Shown here: piece after piece, positions 1 to 11,130 of the stretch | Layout: the number at the start of each line of letters is the position of its first letter | Numbering within the stretch: the first letter of the stretch is position 1 | Assembly (NCBI GenBank): GCA_015680685.1 | Contig: MNCI01002682.1 | Location: forward strand, 1,395,221-1,459,220 | DNA: 64,000 nucleotides | DNA from: Gnetum montanum | Lineage: Eukaryota > Streptophyta > Gnetopsida > Gnetales > Gnetaceae | Reading direction: 5' to 3' | Made by a program: the position numbers and the translations under genes | The notes under the pieces: generated by a model | Seen by the model: the letters and a program-made list of their open reading frames with translations, nothing else | Databases searched by the model: none | What the model was told of the DNA's origin: nothing

Positions 1-2590
1 ATAGATGAACTAATGTTTGTCTATTATTTATGTTTCTATGTAAACAATTTATGACATATTTTTTACATACACAAGCTATATCTACATAGTCATTACATTA
101 ATTTTAAAGTCTTTTCGCAATATGTACTTTTTAAAATAATTATAATTTGGATGATATTTAATATTTGATATTTTATTTAGTATAAACAAGGTATGTTAAA
201 AATGGTTGTTGAAAACCTCACACAATGTAACTATGTAACTCTCTTAATACTTTGCTTTCACTTTGCATCTATAAATGAGATTCATTAAAAATGGTTGTTA
301 AAAACCATGCAAAATTTATGTAATTTTCATGATAACCATGTCACTTTCTTAGTACTATTCTTTCTCTTTGCATCATTAAATGTAATAGGAGTGACCCCAA
401 TGCCTATGATACTAGTTAACTAGTTATTGAAATGAAAAAAGGTTTGATTTTTATTAAAAAAATTTCATTTACTTTATCTAAAAATTCTATAGATTTTGAT
501 TATAACTTTCATTCTACATTAAGTACATTCCATACGTGCACTTTTACAACATGATAGATACTCTCATGTTTGTCTATTATTTATGTTTTTTATATAGACA
601 AAGTATTGTTTGTCTATCATTTATATTTTTACATAAAAAATATATGATATTATTTTAATGTAGATGAACAACATCTAAGATATCGTTACATAAATTTTAA
701 ATTCCTTTTACAATATTTATTTTTTAAAAAAATTACAATTTAGATGGCATTTGATATTTGATATTTTATTTAGTATAAATAATGTAAGTTAAATGGCTAT
801 TATAAACCTCATAAAATATAACTTTCTTATTACTATGCTTTCACTTTACATGCTTAAATGAGGTCCATTAAAAATAGATGTTAATAATGTTGCAGAATGT
901 AACCATGTAGCATTTTTGGTAACCATTAAAAATAGTTTTTGAAAAACTCATAGAATATAACCATGTAACATTCTTGGCAACCATGTAAATTTTTTAGTTC
1001 TATGCTTTCACTTTGCATTTAATAGAACGAAAATTTGCAGACGTTTTTTTTTTGCTATACATGATGATGCCATAAATGTAAATGAACAAAAAATGCAAAT
1101 GCTTTTTGTTATACATGATGATGCCATTCAATTAAGGAGTAGGCAATGGCACTAATCAATAAAGCTAGAAGAAAGTTGATAACAATAATTACTTAGGCAT
1201 CTCATTTAGTGTGAAATAGGGATGAAATAATGTTTTCATAGGATTGTTAAACCTATTTTATTTAATTCCTCTCAACATATCTATTTTTATTATTTTTCTT
1301 AGATAATTTGGACTCTGAATTTTTCAAATTGAAAGCCATTATGAGACAGGCCTCTAACTATTAGGTTGGAATCAATGTTATTTCATGGTAGAGTTATTTA
1401 AATACTTTAATGATTTTCTATTAGTTAGGTTTTTGTTTATGTAGATGAATATTTTGAAAGATACTCTCATATTTCTTTATTATTTAAATTTTTTTTTACA
1501 TAGACAAACTAATGTTTGTATATTATTTATATTTTTATGTAATCAATTTATGACATTTATTTTATGTAGACAATCTATATATATGTTTTTGTTATTGTAA
1601 TTTTAAAGTTTTTTTGCATATATAATTTTTTTAAAAAAATTATAATTTGGATGATAATTGATATTTGATACTTTATTTAGTACAAACAAGGTATGTTTAA
1701 AATGGTTGTTGAAAACCTTTCAAAATGTAAATATGTAACTTTGATAATACTATGTTTTTACTTTGCATCCTTAAATGAGCTCCATTAAAATGGTTATTGA
1801 ATGTAACTAAGTTTCTTGTTAACCATTAAAAATGGTTATCGAAAACCTTGGAGAATTTAATCATGTAACTTTATTGGTAACTATAGAACTTTCTTAATAC
1901 TATGCTTTCACTTTACAACCTATAATAGGAGTAGGACCAATGCCTCTAATATTGGTTAACCAATTACTGAAGTGAAAATAAGTATCATTTTTATTTAAAA
2001 ATTTAATTTAATTTGTTTAAAACTTCTATAGATTTTGATTGTGACTTTCATTCTATATCAAGTACATTACATATTATAGTTTATGATACTTTTTCAACAT
2101 GAAAGATACTTTCATGTTTGTCTATTATTTATGTTTTTATATAAATGATCTATGAAATTTTTTTTATGTACATGATCTATATCTAAGTTGTCATTATGTT
2201 AATTTTAAAATTTATTTACACTATGATTTTTTAAAACAATTATAATTTAGATAGCATTTTATATTTGATATATTATTTAGTATAAACAAGGTATGTTAAA
2301 AATGGTTGTTGCAAATTTCAAAAAATATATCCATGTAACTTTCGTATATTGTGCTTTCACTTTGCATCCTTATATGAGATCCATTTAAAAAGGTGGTTGA
2401 AAATGTTGTAGAATGTAGCCATGTGACTTTCTTAGTAACCATTAAAAATGGCTATTGAAAACCTCATAGAATGTAACCATGTAACTTTCTTGATACTGTG
2501 CTTTTACTTTGCATCCTTAAATATAATAGAATGAAAATATGCAAATGCTTTTTGCTATATACCATTATATCATTTAATTAACAAGCAAGC
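1..2590. repeat. AT-rich long-period (about 1.5 kb) tandem repeat
   Basis: No coding sequence is visible. Blocks recur about 1.50-1.55 kb apart. A block reading tgtttgtctattatttatg at about 11 recurs near 1510, and its sister at about 566 recurs near 2113. A block beginning tataaacaaggtatgtt at 181 recurs at 1681, and its sister at 771 recurs at 2281. A block around 379-530 recurs at 1928-2080. Each unit therefore holds two diverged half-units, spaced about 600 and 900 bp. Near 1055-1130 there is also a local duplication of a stretch containing catgatgatgcc. The right end abuts the LTR of element A. It may be satellite-like DNA or the decayed inside of another element; I cannot assign it. Confidence 0.6.
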
Positions 2591-2613
2591 GTGAACTATT
2601 TGCACTTCAAATC

Positions 2614-3452
2614 TGATGAGTTGTGCATCAACCACATTGATTGGATTCTGTCAATGTGATCCCATCAATGTATGGTTTGCTACGTCAACAAGTACCCGTC
2701 GATGTACCACCCTATCTTTCCTATAAATGTGCACACATCCACCACATTTATGACATTCATTCATTAGTAGCATAGTGGAGCTCTTGTAGTTTGTTCTTCT
2801 AAGAGTTAGAATATTTTCTAAGTGCCTATAGTAGGAGTGAGAAGTGTACAGATCTTTATTCAAGCACTGATGTATCTAAGCACCTCGATATGTTCGGCAA
2901 AAGGACAAGCTTTCTTCATAGACCTTGAAGCACTTGGACTTAGCTTAATGTTTACTTAATGCATTTAGTATTCATGTAGTTTATGTTAATGCATTCTATT
3001 AATTAATTAACTTTGGATAATTAATACACATAAGTATGACCATCTTGAGCATACAATTAACACTTAATCCCAGTAGCACTTAACACTTAGTAATCCAATA
3101 GTGTTGTAACATGTTCAGGATGTGTATGGTAGATGGAAATGGATACTTATGTTAGGATTAGCTAAGAATTAGTTAGTTATTAGATTAATTCAACATTTAA
3201 CTACTTCATTTTTCAGCACTTGGGTGAATTAAATGAAAAACATAAAAATGATAAAAATCGTATGCCTCAGTTACACTTAACCATACCTATGTCATTCACA
3301 AGTAAAAATGAAAAGATAACGATCACATCTATTAGATTCACTACCTAGACCCAGCGTACTTAGAAAGCTAAAGTCTACGGAATTCAACCAAATTGCTTAC
3401 TGAACACCAGTGATTTGTATGGTTTGGTATAGGGGTTGCTCACTACTCATCA
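2614..3452 (+). repeat. 5' LTR of element A
   Basis: Starts TGATGAG and ends ACTCATCA, the same termini as the LTRs of B and C. A TATAAAT box is at 2722-2728. The stretch after about 2800 aligns with B's LTR (a purine-rich block mentioning gtaggag and gatctttattc occurs in both). The primer-binding site follows one base later. The 5 bp before it are AAATC, the expected target duplication; its partner was not found in the window. Confidence 0.75.
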
Positions 3453-3453
3453 T

Positions 3454-3472
3454 CGGTGCCATTGCTGGGAAC
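3454..3472 (+). other. Primer-binding site of element A (tRNA-Asp type)
   Basis: The sequence cggtgccattgctgggaac follows the LTR by one base. The complement of a plant tRNA-Asp 3' end begins TGGCGCCGTTGCCGGGGA; the differences are nearly all transitions, as expected for methylated-cytosine decay. This primer is established for Athila elements. Confidence 0.75.
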
Positions 3473-3520
3473 TTTAGTTAGCTATGTGCACTACATAGGC
3501 ATCAAGGGAGGTCCACCATC

Positions 3521-4652
3521 ATGAGCGAAGGGATAGTAGAGGGCATCATAGGCATCATGGTCATCATAAGGGCTATGACTATGATGAGCCTTTTCTTGCA
3601 ACAAAAAACATGCTAAACATTGCAGAGGATATGAGGATTCAAATGAGGCATGTGAAAGATAGTAGAATCAAAAAAAATATCCCCAAGTTTGAAGGATACA
3701 ACTCAAATCCACAAAATCATCTTGAAGCCTTTCATGATGCATGTACCTTACATATCATTGAAAATTAATGACAAAAACTAAAGCTATTCTCTAGGACACT
3801 AATCAAGGAGGATGAAAGTTGGTATTGGTCCTTAGAACTAGAACCAATTAGATGATGGAGTATGATGCTTGAAATCTTCAATGACAGGTATCAAATGTAC
3901 TCTCAAGTATCTAATCTAAGGAAGCAGATACAAGGGTGGAGACAAGGAACACACAAATCCTTGGATGCACCCTTGGGCAGATATTACTTTCTATTACATA
4001 GGTACCCAAGCCATGGCTTTTCTCAAAGCAAATAGCTCTACAATATCATAAATGGGCTAAAATAGAAACAAGAAAAAATTTTGGGATCTATGCCCAAGGG
4101 AGACTTTTAGAACTAAGGGTCCATTAGGATCAAAGGCTGATCGAGCAAGTGGTTAAAGAAGAAGACGAGTTGAGAAAAAGGAAAGTGTAGAAGAGTATAA
4201 TTGAGATCCTTCCATCGGAAAAAGGGAAGTCCAATTTTATGACAATGAGGAGGAGGCACCACTTAATAAAGTGGTACAACATAAGACCTTGTTGATATAA
4301 AAAACTATTTTTGAAATATCAGCCAAGGTAGAGAAAAATGTGGGATTCTTTAGACAAAAAATTCCAAACTACCCTTAGAATTGCTAAATAATTCAAAGAG
4401 TAAGGTACTAGTCATGACTGAAGAAGAATGAAAGAAGCTAAACATGCCCATGAAATGGGTAAGGGAAAAGCTACTACCATTGAAGAGGTTGCAAAGTCTA
4501 AAATAGATGATAATGATGTGTGTGGAATCCACCAATATGAGCATCCTAAGATATGTTGTCCCATTATGTCATACTTCCAGGAGTCTAAGGTGTACACACT
4601 AAATCCTAGATTAGCAAGAAGGAAAGCACCCAAGAGGTTACCTTATCCTTAA
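3521..4652 (+). pseudogene. gag: Element A gag (degenerate)
   Basis: Encodes the remains of the capsid/nucleocapsid polyprotein of element A. It aligns along its length with the better preserved gag of element C: the stretch IPKFEG..NPQNHLEAFHDA near 3680-3745 matches IPRFEGG..LQNHLQEFHDA in C, and a later stretch with SLDAPLGRYYFLLHRYP is typical of plant gypsy gag. A zinc-knuckle-like CGIHQYEHPKICCP block lies at about 4520-4565. The N-terminal part present in B and C (which starts MSSSHK) is missing, because gag-like sequence begins soon after the primer-binding site, so a 5' deletion is likely. Many stops and frameshifts; not functional. Confidence 0.75.
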
Positions 4653-5323
4653 GAAAATTATAGGTAGTTTCATCAACAACAACCTTAATATCTGAGTGTA
4701 GATCCATCCCAACTTCATGAGTAGTACTAATAATGGTAGCACCCATAGTCATGGGGATACCACCACCAAGGTAGTAGTACCTTTACTGGTAGCTAGATCC
4801 ATATGGGTATTATGTTCAAAAACTAATTTCTCCATGTGACTCTTCTAGTCACGTCTCTTTCCAACACCACTACTACTTTGTTGACTACTATAGAGCTTAA
4901 TCTCCAAGAGGGGAATCCCCATTTTCATTCTATCCTCCTTCTCCTTCTACACATGTACCTCTACCCTCAACTCAATTGCCACCAACTCCATCCATGTAGG
5001 ACAAATTTCCTACCTAGCCATAGAAAAGAAATGCCACAATGTTTGTTAACTTATAGCCAACTCCCCAGCTAAGTGATTTAGAAAATAAACCCTAAAAAGA
5101 ACATTTCTTCTAAACCAATAGTCCTTTTAAGCCCTTATCGACACCTACGGTTGATGACCCTGCTTCAACCTCATCCTCTACTACATCATTTTAGAACCCT
5201 TCAAACCAAATACCTCTCAAAGTGCATACTATCATGTTGACCCATGCAGTCACTAATTAGATAAAGGCTAGCCACCTTTCCAAGAAAAGATATGATCCTA
5301 GAAGTTCCCTAATTTACTTACAA
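4653..5323 (+). other. Element A gag-protease linker (decayed)
   Basis: A low-complexity, proline/serine/threonine-rich stretch with stops in every frame, at the place where C has a serine-rich linker between gag and protease. No domain can be supported. Confidence 0.5.
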
Positions 5324-5544
5324 ATCACTAGGAATGATCCTTGCAAGGCTCTTCTTGACACAAGTTTTAGTATCAATCTAATCTCTCATGAAATGTATAA
5401 AGCCTAGAACTTGCCTCCTCTCAAGAAGAACAACATTTGTCTTGACTTGACAAATCATTCCATCATCATTCCCTTGGGATTAGTGGAGGACATTGTGACC
5501 ATCATTTGTGGCTGGCCCTATCCTGATGACTTCCTAGTGATTCA
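5324..5544 (+). pseudogene. Element A protease, first half (interrupted by D)
   Basis: Retropepsin that would cleave the gag-pol polyprotein. The active site reads ALLDTS where ALLDSG or ALLDTG is expected; C has LLDSG at this place. It continues through SIIIPLGLVEDIV and ICGWPYPDDFLVIH, closely matching C's protease. The frame then stops making sense at 5545, where D's LTR begins, and resumes exactly at 31004 with the DFPIIMGRAWL-type flap and C-terminal motif. One in-frame stop and the lost glycine show it is dead. Confidence 0.85.
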
Positions 5545-7195
5545 TAAAACACCACAAAAATTTTCATGTTATAGATAATTTTCATCATGTAGCTTTTACC
5601 CCATAAAGCTCAAGGAAAAACTTCATTGTAAATGTAAATATTGTGACCTAGAATGGGTAATTTCACATACTTTATACATTTGGGACTAAAAATGCCTCAT
5701 AAGTGATCAAAGCCTCATTCCCCATGTGAAAAAAGTCATCTAGTGTCTATATTTGGGCTTGGTAAGGGTCAACATGCCTTTTGGAATGTCAAAAATGGCA
5801 ATTTGATGCATTTTATGTAGGGGGGTGGGTATAAATTTTTCTATGTTGAAAACACTTATAGAGGGGTAGATCTCACCTACCCCCAACATGGAAAGGTGGG
5901 GAGTTTCTCCTCAGCTTGGAAACTCCTCCCACCCCGCCAACCCCCCCCCTGCCCCGCCCAAGTGTGGAGAGTACATGCTTAGCTTGAAAACCTTTCCCCC
6001 TCACTGTGGAAGTTTTTCTCCCAACATGCAGGCTCCATCCCCAAAATAGAAATTGCATCCCCCTAGCATGGAGACTACATGATCAGCTTGAAAACCTTTC
6101 CCCCTCAATGTGGAAGTTCTCCCTCAACATGGAGGCTCCATGCCCAATGTAGAAATTACATCCCTCCAGCATGGAAGCCACCATAGCCATATTCTCAATA
6201 GTTCATGCACTCCAATGTTGACCAACTACTTCAACAAGCATGGTGGAGAGCTCAACGTGGAAGATGTTCCCTAGTTACTATTTATAGTAAATGGAATGGC
6301 CATGGGGGGAAGAACTTACTATGTATAGTAACCCCCAAAACTTGGGTACCCATCTCACCTACACAAAGTAGAAATTTGGTAGCCATTTTGTAGCCATTTT
6401 ATAGCTAGTTTATAGTCTCATTCATGGCCCTAAACCTATAAAAATCAACCTCAAACACCATTTATAGGTTTAGCACTTTATACTTTTCAACAATTTTGAA
6501 GTTCTCCACTTAGCCATTTTCAAGCACTCAAGAGTTCTTTCAAGTTTACAGACTTGTTTTCTCTTGAACCTAATTTAGAAACTCTATGACAATGTGACTT
6601 TGCAATCCCCTTTTGAGATTTTTGAACTTTCAAGCTTTATGTTGTACTCTTGGGATTCCCAACTCCCAACGTAGAGCACTTGGGTAGTTTGGATTTTTCA
6701 CACTTCTCAACACCCACCATAGCCAACCTGTAGATTTGAGATTTTAACAAAGGAGGTCTAAAAGCATCAAGAGCGGCTTAGTACCCAAATCATGGAGTAG
6801 ATTGCATTGCCTTCAATGGGCTTTGAACTCTTGCACTAGCCCCGCACCCCACCCCCCCCCCCCCCCCCCCCCCCCGCCCTTTGCTTTCACAAACATTTTG
6901 TTGTACACATTTTTGAAACCCATTCTTTATTATTTTAATAAAGTTTTAAAGTTTTATTATGTGTGCAATCTACATTTTCCTTTTATTTTATTTTTTTAGA
7001 TCTATAATTTTTTCATTATATTTTTACAATTTACTCACTTTGCATTTTGAAAGTCCCTAGTTGATCTATTAGACTAGTTAAGATGCCACGAATCCCATTT
7101 TTTCCAGAGGCCCTAAGGATTCATGGGTTGAGGAACTACTATGCACCAGATCTTCTTCAATTTTTTTCAATGATTGAATTTTCCAGTTGCAAAAA
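5545..7195 (+). repeat. 5' LTR of element D
   Basis: Aligns with 29494-30998 over its full length, beginning TAAAACACC against TAAAATACC (ancestral TGAAACACC as in E). TATAAAA box at 6437-6443. Between about 5870 and 6200 it holds short, imperfect subrepeats built on agcatggag and cccctcaatgtgg. A 24-base poly-C run lies at 6852-6875. Because the terminal TG is mutated to TA in both copies, the source element probably already carried that change. Confidence 0.85.
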
Positions 7196-7201
7196 TTTTT
7201 C

Positions 7202-7220
7202 TTTGCACTAGAAAGAGTTC
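7202..7220 (+). other. Decayed primer-binding site of element D
   Basis: tttgcactagaaagagttc lies directly after the LTR and aligns with E's TGGCGCTAGAAGGAGGG, differing mainly by transitions. Confidence 0.6.
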
Positions 7221-8022
7221 CTTCTCTTGATTTCTATGGCTAGATCTTATTATCATTGTTGCCAACATTCCCTGTCATATTGAAACTTCCATTTTGTAAC
7301 CAAAACCTTTCAATCTGCATTTTAATCAACATTGCCATCCATCCTTCTCTAATTCCAAGACCTAGCATGGAGTGGTAGGTGTTTGGCCTTTGCAATTTTG
7401 ACAACAATTGCTGTGAATTTGCAAAGCCAGTGTTGATTTTCTAGTGCACTTTCTTAACCCTCCTTGGCTACCAAAATTTTCTCAACTATCAACGTTGGTG
7501 GTGTAACCCTTCCATAGACTACCAAACTTCTAGAAGTTAGCTTCACCCCCCAACTTTCCATGCTAAGAAAATTGGTAACCCATCAAAACCAAACCTTAGT
7601 GGAAAAAAATACCAATTTTCCACTTTCGTTTTCAACCCATTCCCCCCTACAATCAAAGCTCAACATGGAAATTGTAGGTGGTTGGGTGGTGGTTTTTCAT
7701 AGTAGTTGTTTTCTATTCTTTCCTCCAATGACAATGTTAATATCTTTCCTCCCCCTCTTTCTTTTTTGCCACCAATTTCTTTATTTTTTTCTTTTCAATT
7801 TCTAAGGTGGATGGTGCAATCCTTCTAGAAGCCATCAAACTTCTAGAAGTTGGCTTTTTCCCCATCCTTCCAAACTTAGAAAATTGGTAGCCTACCAAAA
7901 CTAAGTTCTTAGTAGGAAATACCAACTTTCAACTTTAGTTTTCTAGGCTTTCCCTCTCTCCAATGTTGAAACAAGAGAGTGTGAGATTTCCATTATCTCA
8001 TCCCCCTTCTTTCTCCCCTTGT
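7221..8022 (+). repeat. Element D leader with a roughly 295-bp tandem duplication
   Basis: Non-coding. The stretch 7505-7660 is repeated at about 7805-7965: both contain aaacttctagaagttagct or a near copy, then cttagaaaattggtag-type and accaactttcaactttag-type blocks. It ends where B's LTR starts at 8023. I see no gag start here. Confidence 0.6.
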
Positions 8023-8783
8023 TGATGAGCTGCAATATCACATCTTGCCTTATCTTCTATAAATAAGAGGTGGTGCCCTTGGTTCCAAGGCAATTAGACT
8101 TAGATCCAAAGCTAAACTCTTGTATTTTTCTTATTCCAGAGTTAGAATTATTTTTGTGTGCCTGCAGTAGGAGTCATAGAGTCAATGGATCTTTATTCGA
8201 GCAATTTGTACCTAAGCACAATTTTGTGTACGACAATAAAGATGAACTTTATGATAAGCCTTGCAGCATATAGATTAAGCTAATTATTAATTAATTATTA
8301 TTTAACGCTTTCCTAGTTAACTAATATTTCTCTCAACCTTCAACCCCCTTAGTTAAATACACTCAATATGACCACTTCAAGCATGTGTGTAGCGCTTGGT
8401 AACCTAGTAACAATTAGCGTTTGGTAATCCCAGCTGCGTTGCACTAGTTTAGGATGTGTATGGAAAGTGGGAACAAATACTGGTGTTAGGAACATTCAGA
8501 ACTTAATTAATGAATAGTTAATGTAAGTTACCCACTTAGTTCTCTCTCCCTCTCCTTTATTAGGAGAAGACATAAAAAATACAAAAGCTATAAAAATCAT
8601 ATACCTCAAGCTTACTTAACCACACAACCATGACAATACAAGTAAGTTTGGGAAGGGAATGATTCATTAACCTTGAGTGATCCATTAAGGCACATAAGCA
8701 CTTAGTCCTTAGAGTTCGACCGAATCGTTTGTGAAACGCTCGTATTCGTATGGTTGAGTGTAGGGGTATCTTTCCACTCATCA
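8023..8783 (+). repeat. LTR of element B
   Basis: Starts TGATGAGCTGC, ends ACTCATCA; TATAAATA box at 8058-8065 followed by agagg, identical in layout to C's LTR. Shares with C's LTR a block ending gtaggagtc and gatctttattcgagca near 8170-8205. Confidence 0.8.
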
Positions 8784-8784
8784 T

Positions 8785-8803
8785 TGGCACTGTTGCTAGG
8801 GAC
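8785..8803 (+). other. Primer-binding site of element B
   Basis: tggcactgttgctagggac, a tRNA-Asp-type site one base after the LTR. Confidence 0.75.
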
Positions 8804-8927
8804 TTAGTTGTTTGTGAGCTGCATAGAACATAGGAAATCATTCATATCATTGGAACATTAGAATGAACCCTTAGGGTTAATCAAAGAAAGATAAGACAAT
8901 GGTACATTGCACACCGAACAAAACAAG

Positions 8928-9982
8928 ATGTCTTCTTCTTCACATAAAAGCACTTCACCACCTAGGACTAACACAAGAGGCAGTTAGCAGCATAATACAC
9001 GTAAACAAGATCCACTAGTTCCTTAATAGTTTCATGTGGTATATACTCATCCCAATGAGTATGTACCTGATTTCGCCTTTATTCTCCACCAAGATGAACA
9101 ACGACATTGAAGAGACTTGGAGGGTAACATAGTGTTGCCTCCAAACCGATCAGTTCCCAACATGCTCATTCGTGCTCTCACATGAATAGGCATGCTACTT
9201 TTATATGCAGAATACGTTGCATGTGATCATGACTCAAGGAACTATCATCCCACAGAAGCACAACATCAAAGGGACTTGTGATAGGAGAGATACCATACAT
9301 CCTTGAAGGGTAAATGGCCCCATGACGCTCCACATGTTTTGAGCAAAATTGAGGATGGTGAACCTACTTCAACAGGTTCCTTACAAAATGATATTCCTCC
9401 TCCTAACATTGGTCAGGAGGTGGTGTACCAGAACCTCCACTCCACTATTCACAACCCTGGTTCTGATACCCATGAACACAAAGTGTTCAACAAGGGAACA
9501 CGAACACATGATATAGGTGGACGTTCTGATCGTGATCATAATCAAGGCCGAGACCACTGAAGAGAAGGTACAAAACACCATCATGGTGATGGTTCTCCTT
9601 CTTCTTCACCTTCATCATCATCTTCATCCTCTCCTTCAATGTCCGGATGTAGTCATAGAGAAACCAATCATGAGGATAAGGGAAAACAAAGTGAAAGTCA
9701 TCGATGAGATAGTCAAGAACAAGGATGAGGGCATTCTAAAGAATAAAGGCATAGAAGAAGGGAGAGTAGGGAACTGTGTAGACACCATAGATGCTATGAA
9801 CGAGATGATCACGAAGAACCCCTACTCGCAACTAGAAGCATGCTCGATATAACGAAGGCTATAAGAGTTGCAACAAGGCACCAAAAGGATAGTAGGATCA
9901 AGAGGTTAGACATGAACAACATCCCACAATTTGAAGAGGGATACAACGCTGATCCTCAAAATCATTTACAAGAATTCCATGA
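8928..9982 (+). pseudogene. gag: Element B gag, N-terminal part
   Basis: Begins at an ATG (8928) encoding MSSSSHKST, matching C's gag start MSSSHKSNS at 16112 on the other strand. It continues through a block with YAEYVACDHDSRNYHP (C has YAEYVVEDFDMRDYHP), the DGEPTSTGSL stretch and histidine/glycine-rich repeats, to IPQFEEGYNADPQNHLQEFHD at 9920-9982, where it breaks. Several stops and frameshifts occur. The comparison with C shows that this family has a long N-terminal gag extension of about 300 residues ahead of the usual capsid region. Confidence 0.75.
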
Positions 9983-10149
9983 TCTGCCTCCATAGTAGCT
10001 TAGGTTACCATAGCCTGACATTTGTCTACAATCATAGCACATAGAAAATTGGTTAACACATGAACCCATAGAGTAGCCATAAACTTTAAAACATGAAATA
10101 GCCAAATTTAAAAAAATCATACCTATAACTACCTACTATGATGGCCTAA
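9983..10149 (-). pseudogene. Short remnant of D, probably tail of its antisense gene
   Basis: Sits between the broken end of B and the left LTR of C, ending in the target duplication CCTAA (10145-10149). Its first bases, gcctccatagtagc, resemble gcctccatagaagc at about 43528 in the last exon of E's antisense gene; beyond that the match is weak. It rejoins 17288 once C is removed. Confidence 0.4.
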
Positions 10150-11130
10150 TGATGAGTGGTGAGGTACCCCTACACTCAACCATACGAAACGAGCATAGCA
10201 CATGCGATCTGGTTGAACTCCGCAGACTAAGTGCCTACGCGCCCCATGGAACACTTGGGGTTAATCATTCGTTGTCTTCTCAGAATTACTTGTAGTTGTC
10301 ACAATGTATGGTTAAGCAAGTCTAAGGTATATGATTTTTATATCTTTTTATGTTTTTCTCCTATGCTATCGAGGTGAAGGGTTGAGAAACTAACTAACTT
10401 TAACTAATGACTAAGTCTAAATTAACCTAGCATCAGCATCTATTCCCACTTACCGTACACACCCTGAACCAATGCAACCATAGCTACCAAACGCTAATCG
10501 TTGCTAGGATCATCACGCATAACACACGTGCTCAAAGTGGTCATACTGAGGCACTTAACTAGGAGGAAAGGGTTGAGAAAGGTAATCTAGCCTAAGTGCA
10601 ATGAGCAGTCGATTCCTTGACTAATCGTACACATCTTGGTGCATGACTACCATTGGGATTATCAAGTGCAGATCCTAAATACGCCACTGGGTTACCAAGT
10701 AGTCACACTAGATGCTTGTAATCAAGTTGTACTCATACCGCATGCGATGAGCAGCTGATTCCTTGACTATCCGTACACATCCTTAGATGCTCGTAATCAA
10801 TTCATACTCATTCCACATTCTAGGAGTTTAAGGGTGAGAGAGAAAGAAATAAATAAAATCCTATTCCATGCACTACAAGGTTTATCCAGGAAGTTCATCT
10901 TTATTGTCGTACACAACTTGTGTTCAAGTACAATGTTTCTCAAATAAAGATCCATTCACTTTAGGACTCCTACTACGAGCACATGGAAAATATTGTATCT
11001 TTGGAGTGATCAAACTACTAGAGTTTCCCTACTTCTAACTCAAGATGGGAAAACAAGGGAGAGCCACCTCTTATTTATAGATATGGTGACGAACCGGGAT
11101 ATCGCAGCTCATGTGAATCGCATCTCATCA
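10150..11130 (-). repeat. 3' LTR of element C
   Basis: Direct copy of 16259-17282, diverged by a modest number of mostly transition differences. On the plus strand it starts TGATGAGTGG and ends CATCTCATCA. TATAAATA box on the minus strand at 11079-11072. Internal subrepeats built on gattccttgacta and acacatcc lie near 10600-10800. Confidence 0.9.

Larger units (their letters stand above)
2614..5544 (+). mobile_element. Element A (Athila-type Ty3/gypsy), left segment
   Basis: This is the left part of an old Athila-type LTR retrotransposon: LTR, primer-binding site, gag remnant and the first half of the protease. It is cut at 5544 by element D; the protease reading frame resumes at 31004. The lineage call rests on three things seen here and in the other segments: a primer-binding site matching the tRNA-Asp 3' end, the RT catalytic box of the MDDF type, and a G-rich tract after integrase followed by a long non-coding stretch. 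No 3' LTR matching 2614-3452 is visible to the right, so the element either runs past the window or lost it. Confidence 0.8.
8023..9982 (+). mobile_element. Element B: 5'-terminal fragment of an Athila-type element
   Basis: LTR, tRNA-Asp-type primer-binding site and about the first 350 codons of gag, in the same family as A and C. It stops abruptly inside gag at the EFHD motif (about 9982), after which the sequence resembles the antisense-gene tail of D/E. The missing 3' part of B and the missing gag-protease of D are most simply explained by one deletion that joined the two. Confidence 0.8.
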
